Positions 25,730 through 37,679 of a stretch of 64,000 nt of DNA are shown here, piece after piece. The stretch is taken from the NCBI RefSeq assembly GCF_041381155.1, contig NC_091147.1, positions 13,145,030 to 13,209,029 of the forward strand, in the 5' to 3' direction. Origin of the DNA: Argopecten irradians. Lineage: Eukaryota; Mollusca; Bivalvia; Pectinida; Pectinidae. Each line of letters starts with the position of its first letter. The first letter of the stretch is position 1. Made by a program: the position numbers and the translations under genes. A model generated the notes under the pieces. The model searched no databases, was not told the DNA's origin, and was given only the letters and a program-made list of their open reading frames with translations.

Positions 25730-27674
25730 CACATTAATGCTTACAATAATTATCAATTAATTTTCATACTGATTGATAAATGTTTTAATGCACGAATGCG
25801 TAGCTTTATTAAGGTATTATTTTTTCAATTTGCAACGTTTATTTCTTTATTGCGACGTCACGAAGAATTGAATATTTATTATCATATCATGGTATATATT
25901 GACGTCACATAGATAACCGACACATAAGATCAGAAGAGACATTTTATTCAATCTAATAATTATAACAAATTCAATTTTAGTGAAATCAAGGAAATGAATG
26001 GACATGAAATGTTGTAATAAAAAATGACATTTTAATAACAAAAGACTAAAACAGTGATAGAAATGTTATCCTATAATGGTGTGTATTCCATCTTTAGTAT
26101 TGACAATTTACAACGAATTTATCACTTTGAAATATATACAGTTTTTTTCTGTTATAATAATCATGTTTTTTCATTAAGGTTAATGAATTTAATTCAATGG
26201 CATGTTTACTCTAAGTGTATTGCACTCGGGGTAATGACGGTTTACACACAAAATGATGACGTTTTCACATTTAGATGAAATTATTCACTGGACATCTAGA
26301 TGATGCGTTCTGTAAACAAATACATCTGTACCTTGTGTTCTAAGACTTGATACTCTTGAACGATTTTCCACAACCGAATTGAGTATGTTTTCATTTGGAA
26401 TAATGTCATAAAATATAGTAGAGGATATTGGTTGTACAATCCAAGAAAATTTAAGATAGCTTAAATAGACTTTTCCTGATGGCAAATCCTTTTGCTTCTT
26501 TGCAATAAAACTAGTTAAAACTAAAAATGAAATGAAAGTTAAGGTATAAGGTAAAGTGTCCATTGCATAAAAACATTTCATTGCAAGAAAATTCCTTCAA
26601 CTTTAAAATTCTACAAATAACAATACTATAAAAGTTGAATGTTACTTAGTTTTAAATTCTTTGTAATGCTTTTATTCCTTTGAAAACGTTTAGCTAGGGA
26701 TTTATGTTAAGTGAAGCGCCTGATTCTTATATATCGGCTTGCCATAAAAATAACGTAGCTCTGGGTTTTTTTTTTGTTTTTGTTTTTAATTCTCTGACTT
26801 ACGCACCGGATTCTGATTGAACTGGTTGACGTTATTTTCACAAAAACACGGGACATAACGTAGGAAGGAATAGACATTACATGGTGTGTTACTTTTAGTG
26901 TTGAGCGTCATTGTGTGATATGTGGCATGCGTCATGTAAGATATTATGTCAGCTATAGCTATCACAATTATAACTAAATATATTTGTTATTTTTGTGAAA
27001 ATATAAACAGATATACATATAATTAGTTATGCAATGTAAAGCGTTTGTTATATTTCATATAGACATACTTTGTATGCATTTTGAAATTTTTCATCGCCAT
27101 TGTTAATTTGCGGTCATTGTATATTTCATCATTCGTGTTTTACGACAGGAGACAGACCATACGTTCTTAATCTTGTGTCCCCTCCCATTTTATAAACAGT
27201 ACGAGACGATTAATAAACTAGACATTATGTTGCAATTTCCGATTTTCCGATTTGATTCGAACTCACAGAGCTTATTTTATGGACGAAAATATGTACTTAA
27301 ATTTGTTCTTAAGACAGAAAAAGAAGTTAAACCAAAGACTACCTATTCACTTATCGTATCGATCAAAAACAGATAACTTTGCACTAACTGCAAAACAATT
27401 TAACCTTTGGAGGGAAAATAAACATTTGTGATGCATCGAAGCACTTTTATGTGTATGTAATAAATCGTAAAACCTGACGGGAGACAACTCTTAATAACAA
27501 GTATATACTTTCCTCCACCCTTTAAAAGAAATTCTTTAAAAAAAAGAAACAAAAATGAAATCAAAATATTCCTGAATACACACTGTATATCCTTTCATTA
27601 CGGTTTTCCTATTTGCTTTTTTCAGATTGAGTGTAAAGATTTGCTCAAGTATTCACCCATCATTACGTTGATTA

Positions 27675-30600
27675 TCAGGTATTTTCATGGTTCTTTGCTC
27701 TGTTACACTTTGCGCAGTCGAAATTAACCGGGAATAGCCTAATGTCTTTCCTTAGGAACGCACGCATTACCATGACAACACGATGCGTGCATGTTTCGTT
27801 CTGGCATAGTTCCGGACTCATTCCGGCCTTCCGGCATTTCTTTTTCTTTACTCCACATTCCATGTTCTTCAGTAGTCTTTCTTTTAACTTGTCGACTTGT
27901 TCTGAAAGGGGTAGGATATCGAGATCAAATGAGTAAATCTAAGCTCTAAAATGGCAATAATTTTAGCAAACATATTGAATTATCACAAATCAAAAGTTAA
28001 CGGCGTCTCAATGATTTCGATATTGGCACCAGATTTAGATATTCTGATAAATAGCGGTCCAATGTAACCGGTATGTTAAGATAAACTCGGGACTACATGA
28101 GTTTGACCTTCAATGGCGATTGAAAAAATGTTATGGTTTATATAAAATATAAACTTGAACAACTGTTCAGACCTTTGATTTGCAGGTATAATCCGGTTCA
28201 AATTAGTCGCATTTCTCATTACGTTTTCTTTTTAAACAAAATAGGTGTTGTCCTTAAAACAGCATATTTGCAATAATATTATACATTGTTCTGGGGAAGA
28301 ATGCATCATGATTTCACAATTGATAATCTCACACTACTCACAAAAATCACGTAAACATATAAGTACTCTGACCATGGTGTCACGTGTCCTACTATCAATT
28401 TTAAGAAGGAATCATATTGAATCTAGGGTAATATCGGGTGATCTCGGGAAATCTCGGGTAATATACTACTTACTTTTAGAGGCTGCTCCGAGAACCATGC
28501 TTTTCGTGAGTTGTTTTCGGAACACTTTGGTGTCTTTGTATGTGAAGATCTGGAAGGCGGACATGTTGAGATGGATGTCTTGGGATCCATATCTACAGCG
28601 GTCTTTGTTTTCAGGGTTATTCAAGTTCTCACATGCTATATAAAGAAATATGTAAACGTTCATATGCTGTAAACCAAAATATTTTCGCGGTGACTTCGTT
28701 TTCGTGATTTTCGAAGTTTTTATCGCGATTTCACCTCTTATTCCTTTGGTTATATTGTACTTTTGCTTAAAACTTTTTTTGCGGGGCTTAATTCTCGCGG
28801 TTTTTACTGACCCGCAAAATTCAATTGAACGCGCAAATAAGTTGGTTTAAGTATACTTTTATAAGTTTTAAGTATTATCAAAATCTAATTATGAGTTAAC
28901 ATTACAAATTATCGGAGATTTCTGTTGGATTTATGCCGTTGTATCAAAAAAGATAAAACTGTAAATGATTAATGAAACGGTTTGTTGGTTGGTTGGTTGA
29001 CAAAGCATAACATCATACTAACAGTTAGGGTCATGTAAGGATAGCCTCTCGTGTATGCGGTGTTTTGTGTGTGTGAAATACGTGCATGTTTTGAGAGACA
29101 GCAGTAGGTTCCTGCAGTGTCTCTTTGTAATAGTGGAACGTTTGCCATTTGCAAAGTGCCATATCACAGAAGCATGCTGCCAAAGACACAAAAATAGCAC
29201 GCTCCACCCGGTCACGTTATACTGACAACGGGCAAACCAGTCATCTTATTCTATATATATACTGAACGCTAAGCAGGAACAGAAACTGCCATTTTTTTAT
29301 AATTCATGTGTGTCTCGGCCAAGAGAAAGAGTTAGTCGTCAGTGTAATGTAAAAGGGACGACATGCAAACTAGGTCATATTTACCAGTTTTTCCAAGCTG
29401 CCATTTCCACAGTTGCACTTCGTCTTTCTTGGCGTTGTCAAATGCCACGAATAGCTCCTTTCCTTCTATGTGTCTGTATATCAGATGGTCGGCCCTTTTA
29501 GGGATACACATGTGACGAAGGAATTTGGGAATCCTCGTCCGGTTATAGTCCGGCTGATTCTTCAGGATGGGCGGCAGGGTGGTGGTGATCGTCTGCTCGC
29601 CGTGGTGATGTCGGTGTTTGTGACCAATTGCATCTGTAATACAAGGATAAGCATTTCACCAACAATGACAAACTTTCTATTGCAGCTGCGATTTTTTGGC
29701 AATTTTCATCTCAAGATAAGTTCGAGCAGATATTACTCAACGGATCGAGCAGATATTACTCAACGGATTTTTCATTTGAATGAAATAAATTCTTTTAATA
29801 TAAATGAGTTTGGTTGATATTAACTCGTGCAGATAAACTTTCGTAAATTTACTTCGATAGTGAAAAAATAAATCACAAAAGAAATTAAGTTGGTTTACTA
29901 TATCAAAACTATTGGAATTGGAATTATTAGCTTATGATCGGTTTTTGTTTTTGTAAACATGAGGCAACATTTCGTTATAATTAGTGGCAATATGATTCCA
30001 CATCTACTTCTGTGTATCTCCATAGCATTAACTAACTCTTACACTTGTCTTAAATTACTCTTGAACGAATTCCGCCTTTGCATATTACAGAGTTATCTCC
30101 ATTCCGGGTAGGTATTCATTGTGACGTCATTATTTGTGAGCAAAACTAACGTCATTTTCTCTTAAAAGAATCACGTTACGCCCGTTACCACATGACGTCA
30201 CAATTAATACCTATCCGCAAGGGCAGATAACTCTGTAATTTGCAAATACAGAATAAAAACCATTAGGCAAAAAAATATGTCTGTTTAGGGTTACCCGACC
30301 GACCCTAATTTTTAACCCCAGACCCTATTTTTTTCCACTTCACTACGAAAAAAAAAAAAATAAAAAGTCGGGATTTCGATCTCAGACTCCGGTTCCAGCC
30401 ATCATTTTAGAGTGAAAGACACTAAAAACAATAAAAAGAAAATCCTCCTGACCGACCCTATTTTTGCCAATGTAACCCTAAACATACATCTTATTTTCTA
30501 TGCCTTACCTTGGTACAGTAAGTCCCGTTTGGATCGGTCCCGTCGACGTCCACGCCTTCGTTTATGTTTTTTCCTGTGTGTTTTGCGTATGTCTTTAAAA

Positions 30601-33069
30601 CAGATCTTTTTCAGTTTTCTTTCTTTGTCTCTTGATCCTCGGTCCTCGCATGTCTTGCAGCAGGCGAGAGGATTCTTGAAATCTGGCTCAGCACACGTGA
30701 GTTCCCTTTCCGATGGACATTGTAATCTTCTACACGTTATAACACCATCCTAAACGAAATCATGGGTGAACGTTAGACATGGACATAAAGATTGGATAGA
30801 CATATTCAATTTGCTTCCTAATTTGTTTGGAAATTGTCTATGCAAAAACTACTGTATCTTTATTATCCCAGGAGTTACTATCACTGTCGCTATGTCTACC
30901 TCCAGACTACTAGTAAATAATAGCAAAACTGGAGGTTCTGTTTGCGACAACAGATGAAACAGATAGATTGGGTTTTTTGATGATTATAGATACACTTTGG
31001 AATTGGTCGCCACTCTCTGTAATTTCTAAATGAAGTCATTGTACGTCTGTGATTGGTCAGATGCTTTTTTTCGCCTAAAATGCATTTCTATGACATAGTC
31101 CAGAAGTGGATATAACGAGAATGATATTAACCTCTGAAGTATCGAGAATATGACTAGCTATACATGTTCATGCGACATTTTCTTTATTTGGTTATCTATT
31201 TGCGTGTTATTTGTATTTTTTTCTATATACGTTTAATTTGTATTTTTCATCTATTTGCGTGTTATTTGTATTTTTTCTATATACGTTTAATTTTGTATTT
31301 TGATCTATTTGCGTGTTATTTGTATTTTTTCTATATACGTTTAATTTTGTATTTTTCATCTATTTGCGTGTTATTTGTATTTTTCTATATTTACGTGTTA
31401 TTTTTTATTGCTTTATCTATTTGCGTGTAATGCCTCAGCCCATAGTACTTACATTACAGGTACACTGTTGACAGTTGTCTGTACTTTTATTCCATTTCTC
31501 ATTATGCTTGAAGGTGAGACTCGGTCCATCGATAACGGTACAATCTACAAAATATCACAAAACATTTTACTTCTAAACACGGCTCGTTCAAAAAACGGTC
31601 ACTAAGTAATCCTCGAAAATATACCATACGCCGAAAGCGTTTGTAAAAAATGTAGCAATGTTAATGTCACCCGAATCTTCGTAACTAGAGTAATTTTCTT
31701 ACCATTTTTTGGATTCATGATATTGTTTGCAGACAAAATTATTTTCTTCTTTTTCTACTGATAAAATACAAATGTACCTAATTTACTTCCTCGATACCCC
31801 TGGGGCTACTATCACTGACATTACATCCACCCTATCCATGATATTTCAGGGGCTACTGTCACTGACATTATATCCACCCCATCCTCGATACTCCAGGGGC
31901 TACTGTCACTAACATTATATCCACCCCATCCTCGATACTCCAGGGGCTACTATCACTGACATTATATCCACCCCATCCTCGATACTCCAGGGGCTACTGT
32001 CACTGACATTATATCCACCCATCCTCGATACTCCAGGGGCTACTGTCACTGACATTATATCCACCCCATCCTCGATACTCCAGGGGCTACTGTCACTGAC
32101 ATTATATCCACCCCATCCTCGATACTCCAGGGGCTACTGTCACTGACATCAATCCACCCCATCCTCGATACTCCAGGGGCTACTGTCACTGACATTATAT
32201 CCACCCCATCCTCGATATTCCAGGGGTTACTGTTACTGACGTAATATCCACCCATCCTCGATACTCCAGGGGCTACTGTCACTGACATTATATCCACCCC
32301 ATCCTCGATACTCCAGGGGCTACTGTCACTGACATTATATCCCCCACCTCGATACTCCAGGGGCTACTGTCACTGACATCAATCCACCCCATCCTCGATA
32401 CTCCAGGGGCTACTGTCACTGACATTATATCCACCCCATCCTCGATATCCAGGGACTGTACTGTCCACTTCGATAATGTCTGAATTATATCCACCCCATC
32501 CTCGATACTCCAGGGGCTACTGTCACTGACATTATATCCACCCCATCCTCGATACTCCAGGGGCTACTGTCACTGACATTATATCCACCCCATCCTCGAT
32601 ACTCCAGGGGCTACTGTCACTGACATTATATCCACCCATCCTCGATACTCCAGGGACTACTTTCACTGACATTATATCCACCCATCCTCGATACTCCAGG
32701 GGCTACTGTCACTGACATTATATCCACCCATCCTCGATACTCCAGGGACTACTTTCACTGACATTATATCCACCCATCCTCGATACTCCAGGGACTACTT
32801 TCACTGACATTATATCCACCCATCCTCGATACTCCAGGGACTACTTTCACTGACATTATATCCACCCCATCCTCGATATTTCAGGTGCTACTGTCACTGC
32901 CGTTATAACCACCTCTGGACTTTATCATAGCAAAATTGAAGGCTCGATATGTCAACAGATGAGGGGTAGTTTGTTTCGTTGATGTTTATGAAAATAATCG
33001 AATAACAGTACATTGTGTGAATTAGCTCTCTGTAATATTCAAAGAAAGTTTCTGCTGGCCTGTGAGTGT

Positions 33070-33121
<52 letters not shown>

Positions 33122-34503
33122 CTTCTCCTGGCATTGAATGTCTTCAGTTTTATTATGACATAGTCTTTGGCTGGATATAACGACAGTGATAGTAACCCCT
33201 GGCATATCACTTCTACTTAACTACTTCTTTCTAATTCCATAATGTGTCTACAATTGTGGATATTACGGCAGTGAAAGTGATTTTGATAAATATCAATTTT
33301 ATTTATATTACATCGATTGCGAAACAAGTTATATAACTTAAACAAGTCACATTCGATTGTCCTGACGTACACGTAAGCGCACGAGGGGTTTTAAAAGGGG
33401 ACGGAGTGTCCGGAGAAACCTCATGTGATCGGGCAAGGGACATCTGACCTTTTATGTCCGTGCTGGGGATCGAATCCCGGCTGGCTAGCTAGGTGAAAGG
33501 TGACTGTCTAAACCACTTCACCATCAGATAGTGACTGTAACCACTGGCATATCGAGGATAACGAACGCGTCGTAAAAACTATTTGCACAAACTATATGTA
33601 TACCAGCTAAAAATAAAGGAAACGTAATAGAAAGTAATAAACATGCCTATTGGTTATTGTGAGAGCTTCTGTATTTTTTAAGTGAGGGATACGTACTGTA
33701 CAGTTGTATAGTATGTATCGAGTTGTCGGAAGTGAAATATCGTTCATCAATGATTCCCAAATTTGTATTCACATGTGTAGATGTGTTCATTTCTGGCGTG
33801 TAATCACCTATATATACATATATGTATGTGTGACTGTTAATCTAAAGCTTCGACGATACAGGCACATGTGTCATTTCCACACATATGGTGTAATTTAAAT
33901 ATTGTTCATCACAATACTATATAGAACACAGGCACAGTACATGTACATGGTACTTATTTAAAAGTAACGTTAACGTGTGTACGTCTATATATAGATCAGG
34001 CCAAATGGATTAAGTCTATATATATATAAATACAAATGTATCTCTGAACATGTATAAAACCATGTCCTTGGGAAATTTTCCTCCAAATAATAAAAAACGC
34101 TATCACACATGTAAAGTACATGTGATTATAGTATGTCTATACCATACATACATGTATAAGGAATTAAACGTGTTATATGTGTAAGATTCTGTTTTTTATT
34201 GTTGAATAACAAAAGGATTGGGCACGAGTTATATCGTATGTACTGTGGATATAGCCCAATCCATTTGTCGACTCTATATACATTATCGAAAAATGTACAG
34301 ATATATATAGACCCAGGTCACCCTCATACTGAAATTCATATCTAATGACCGTATCATCCTTTAATCAATTGTCAATTTATCTATCAACATGCACCTGTAA
34401 ATTACATAATTAAGTTCCTACCTGAGTATGCGGACACCGTGTGTTCTCCACTGAACTCTAATAGGACCGTCAAAGAGATGAATAGGTAAGTATATCTAGC
34501 CAT
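27675..34503 (-). CDS. Compact chordin-like secreted protein with a single VWC domain
   Basis: Predicted secreted BMP-binding protein. Six exons: 34503-34422, 31544-31453, 30749-30509, 29633-29385, 28635-28474, 27901-27675. Total 1053 bases, 350 residues plus stop. Phases 1,0,1,1,1 agree at each GT/AG junction. Residues 1 to about 25 are a signal peptide (MARYTYLFISLTVLLEFSG). Residues about 28 to 90 are one VWC domain with CQQCTC and ACCKTC, split over two exons as in the larger neighbour. Next comes an Arg-rich linker with RDRSKRD, a furin-type site. Residues about 140 to 350 match the C-terminal region of chordin-like 1/2: ELFVAFDNAKKDEVQLWKW, then FRKQLTKSMVLG, then a Cys-rich tail with VVMVMRAFLRKDI. 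Vertebrate chordin-like proteins have three VWC domains, so this is a reduced form. The ATG is chosen because it gives a signal peptide and the right phase. Transposon-derived arrays fill intron 1. Confidence 0.85.
29033..29290. repeat. Dispersed repeat with ATGCTGCCAAAGACAC core (copy B)
   Basis: Counterpart of 7185-7440, in the intron between the two middle C-terminal exons of the compact chordin-like gene. Confidence 0.7.
30073..30255. mobile_element. Complete family 1 MITE-like element (copy B)
   Basis: Counterpart of 8207-8390, with the same inverted arms and TGACGTCA palindromes. Intron 3 of the compact chordin-like gene. Confidence 0.8.
30866..31150. mobile_element. Family 2 MITE-like element
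   Basis: About 285 bp with inverted ends: CCAGGAGTTACTATCACTGT at the left and the inverse of TCAGAGGTTAATATCATTCT at the right. Inner landmarks ATAGCAAAACTGGAGG and CTCTCTGTAATTTC recur in the larger member at 31789-33206. No coding. Lies in intron 2 of the compact chordin-like gene. Confidence 0.7.
31187..31430. repeat. Short tandem array, about 55-bp unit
   Basis: About four to five copies of a T-rich unit beginning CTATTTGCGTGTTATTTGTA followed by CTATATACGTTTAATT. It ends only some 20 bases before the donor side of the VWC exon 31544-31453. Confidence 0.85.
31789..32890. repeat. Minisatellite, about 46-bp unit, derived from a family 2 terminal repeat
   Basis: About 24 copies of a unit containing CTCCAGGGGCTACTGTCACT then GACATTATATCCACCCCATC. 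The unit is the end sequence of the family 2 element. Copies vary by CCCC/CCC, GGGGCT/GGGACT and single changes, and one (about 32447-32490) is disrupted. Lies in intron 1 of the compact chordin-like gene; the reverse-strand frames here are repeat artefacts. Confidence 0.9.
31789..33206. mobile_element. Family 2 element with an expanded left end and an expanded poly-T
   Basis: After the minisatellite comes unique family 2 body (ATAGCAAAATTGAAGGCTCG, GAATTAGCTCTCTGTAAT), a run of 48 T (33074-33121) and the right end AACGACAGTGATAGTAACCC. A related element at 41545-42055 has only a short T run at the matching place (TCATTTTTTTCTCCTGGA). Confidence 0.65.
33395..33545 (-). mobile_element. tRNA-derived SINE
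   Basis: On the minus strand a box A-like GATGGTGAAGTGG is followed by the box B-like GGGATTCGATCCC, then the SINE inner sequence GGTTTCTCCGGACACTCCGT. No standard 3' tail was seen. Confidence 0.6.
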
Positions 34504-35419
34504 TGTCTATGTATACCCCGCCATGCCTGTCACAAACAACTGTATATGATATTTACTTATATCGCACTATAACAGTTCTTTGTTGATTTCAGCTGGTCAC
34601 GTGACCTAACTTGTAGTTACCTGTCGCAGTACAGTTGAGTGATTACTTGAGTCATGCCACGGGTAAACGTCGGCTCGATTTTTACCTGTGAGTCTTCAAA
34701 ACAGATAATGTATGTTTATTTTAATCACTTTTCACTATAAACAAAAGCAATTATAGGCGACACCCACTACATCTATTTACGTATAATTCAATGTGAAGAT
34801 CGTTCACGGGGCTCTTCATGCATGAAGTCAAAAATGTCGCTTTAGGAACTTTTAAAGTATACGTTCATGTACATACATTGTATATATACATACATGTATA
34901 CCGAAACGATTTTGAATTTTTAAAAATGGCAATGTAAAACGAGGTTGATAATTTGGTATTCTCTCTGCAGTTATTAGCTTATACTGGTTAACAAACTAAT
35001 CAATATATATATACATTGTATATATAAATCAAATGTTAATTCTATAACGCGGGTCCTATTACACTGCGCCAGCCTGCAAACCACAGAAATGAATCTTCAT
35101 TAACATCGATTACGTTAGGAATCTTTCAGGTGTTTGGTGTCATGTAAGACCATTGATATAAATGTTCTTGTTATTTTTTTATGAAAGATTTTAATTTTTT
35201 ATTTTTGAAACACCTTGAGCATTTAAACTTTATTGTTTAGATTATAATCCTATAATTTAACGAATTTATGCTTAAAGGCTTTGATAACTAAAATCATTGG
35301 TTTTATTAAATTTTACAACTACAAATATACAGTATATATATATATAGACTAACAAATTTAAAGGCACACTCGTAAATGTTAAACGGGCTTGATAAATTCA
35401 TTAAGTCCCAAACGTTATT

Positions 35420-35640
35420 TTCTGTGCTCATGAGATGGAGGGCTTGTGCACGTGGAGGCCACATATTACCACAAGCCCTCCAACTCTGGGGCGCGAGTTC
35501 GAATCCCATGTGGGGCAGTTGCCATGTACTGATTGCTGGCGGTGTGTTTTCTCCGGGTACTCTGGCTTTCATCCAACAACAAACCTGACACGTCCTTCAG
35601 TGACCCTGGCTGTTCATAGGACGTTAAACAAATAAAAATG
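35420..35640 (+). mobile_element. tRNA-derived SINE, full length in appearance
   Basis: Box B GAGTTCGAATCCCATGTG, inner TTTTCTCCGGGTACTCTGGC and tail AGGACGTTAAACAAATAAAA. This tail and inner core mark a SINE type common in molluscs. Frames across it are not genes. Confidence 0.8.
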
Positions 35641-36249
35641 TTATTAACATACCATTAATACAACACTAAGAATTACTTCCTGAACATTTTTAATGAGATC
35701 AATTAAATGTTAGTTTCCATAACACATGTATGTAGTCTTATGTTCTCCAGTGTCGCCCTAATCTCGCGTATCACACATGTAAAGTGAAAGCGGATGGATA
35801 ACGTGCGTTTTGGATGGTTAAAATGCTTTGATAGTTGACATTCACTATGAATGTAAACATATTTTATTGACTTTACAAGTACAATGGGATCACAGGGGCC
35901 AGTTCAATGAAAATCGATGTTGTCATACATTTATTTTTTGTATTTGGTGGATGGACTGATGAATATATCTAACAGTCATGTGATTGTTTTCATAAAATTA
36001 TCAAAAAATCGGGATATTTAAAGTGGGATATTTACCGTTTTCAAATCACGTTTTTTCTGAAAAATCATATGAATGTTATGTATATTCATCAGCCCATCTA
36101 CCTAATACAAAAAAATGTATAATTGACAATAACTATTTTCATTGAACTGGCCCCTTGTGAATGGTATCACTACAAGTCTTCAATGTAAACATAGAATTGT
36201 GTAGGAAACATTGCATTTGTTTGGTGTTGTAAGTTAATTCTAGGTCTAT

Positions 36250-36500
36250 AAAATATAGATGTTCTTATGTTACGATTTATACAAATTAACTTTTATTTTT
36301 GGTTCGGAAACGTAGTTGGCCTTTACGGGCAGCACCCACACGTGTGTTTTGGGAGTCTGCAGTATGTTCTTGCTGTGTGTCACTGTGTAATTGAACTATC
36401 GTCCATTTTTAGGCGTTATATCTCTGTAGCAAATGCCACCTCAGACACTGATCAGAAGACCGGACGACGGACAAAAAACTCCACAACACGACAGTTGTCC
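36250..36500. repeat. Dispersed repeat, diverged copy
   Basis: Shares TTTTGGGAGTCTGCAGTATG and an AGAAGACCGGACGACGG-like end with the family at 15060-15580. No coding seen. Confidence 0.45.
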
Positions 36501-37679
36501 GCCTCAATCGCCACATAAATGACCAACAACTTATTTGAAAAATACAACACAAGAAAAGTTGATTTTTAAAACATTTTATGATTAAGACAAAATTGATCTG
36601 AAAGCTTTAAATAACACGTATAACATAAATTCCACAAAGGCTTGTATATCAAAGTTCTCTTTTGCTTCAGTATTGCATTAAAACTCCATATCGTACACAC
36701 TGTACACCAAATTTGATTTCTAGCCGTCTACGTTATAAACAATTCAGGCGCTTCTATTTACAAAAGAAAAGAAAAATCAACATATTGTTCTTTGAATATT
36801 TAAATATCTAGTATTGAAGACTGGCATATTCGAATAAGGCTCTTTCGTTTAATTCCGTTAAAGTACTTCTATGTACTGATGGAGTAAAACAAAGGGAAGT
36901 AACTGATAGATCAGAATGTAATGTCTTGTCACGAACAGACACAAAAGTCATCAATTTCTGTGAGATTGGTGTGACGTCAATCATGTCAGTCAGTCAGAAA
37001 ACAATAAGTTTGGATAACATACATCGAAGTGAGTGACACAACAACTGCATGTACATTTCCGTTTACTGGATAGTTCTTTGACACTAAATTAGCTCTCCAT
37101 TACTTTGATTCAACATCTAATGGGAACCTTCTATTTTGGTTAGTTTTGCTGTTACCATGGAAACAACTTTACTTTTACACATACTCTACAACCTGCTGTA
37201 CCCAATTATCGACTCACCAATTCCTAGGATAAGACACGTGATATAAATGTATCTATACATATATATATATTAACTCTATAAATGTAATTAGGCTAATGCT
37301 AATAGTGACCAAGCTTTAATTCTATATATGTCATATACTCATGATATAAACATGAACTATAAACAATTTTGCTCGACTTACGATTCACAACACAATTTAG
37401 CACTACTATGCTACTCAAAGTCGATGAATTTGAGGCTACGAACTATAAATATATCATAATTATATACATAAAATGCATCAATGACGGCACTGGCGAGATA
37501 GTGGTCATACAGTGGTCAGTGCCACACAGATGACCGCCGTCCGAAATCCATTAACACAGACGATATTGTGTATACAATGTAAATGTTAAGTGTCCAAACT
37601 GGTTAAGTATCACTTGTAACTGTTCTGAATGTCTTCATCTCTACCGCAAATGTTCTATTCTATGCAGCTACGGCAGAGC

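Larger units (their letters stand above)
21931..30690. repeat. Segmental duplication, copy B
   Basis: Counterpart of 1-8819. Its left limit is set only by the window edge on copy A, so the true repeat may begin further left. Here the transporter frame is open in exons 2 to 5 and the chordin-like gene continues past the end of the repeat into its signal-peptide exon. This makes B the probable source copy. Confidence 0.95.
34504..37660. other. Intergenic region between the two chordin-like genes
   Basis: Holds the upstream flank of the compact gene (no clear TATA box or GC-rich island seen), AT/TA-rich stretches such as 34860-35030, a SINE and a dispersed repeat. No additional gene recognised. 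Confidence 0.5.

Noticed and set aside
26285-26581. 98-codon minus-strand frame with a signal-peptide-like start (counterpart 4434-4745)
   Set aside because: The two copies differ by an indel that changes the C-terminus, there is no recognisable family or splice context, and it lies between two converging genes in 3' flanking sequence.
32055-32494. Minus-strand frames repeating DIMSVTVAPGVSRMGW
   Set aside because: They read the about 46-bp transposon-derived minisatellite; frame is kept only because many units are near 45 or 48 bases.
33395-33545. Functional tRNA gene
   Set aside because: Box A and box B-like motifs exist but no cloverleaf acceptor pairing was found, and the flank matches SINE inner sequence.
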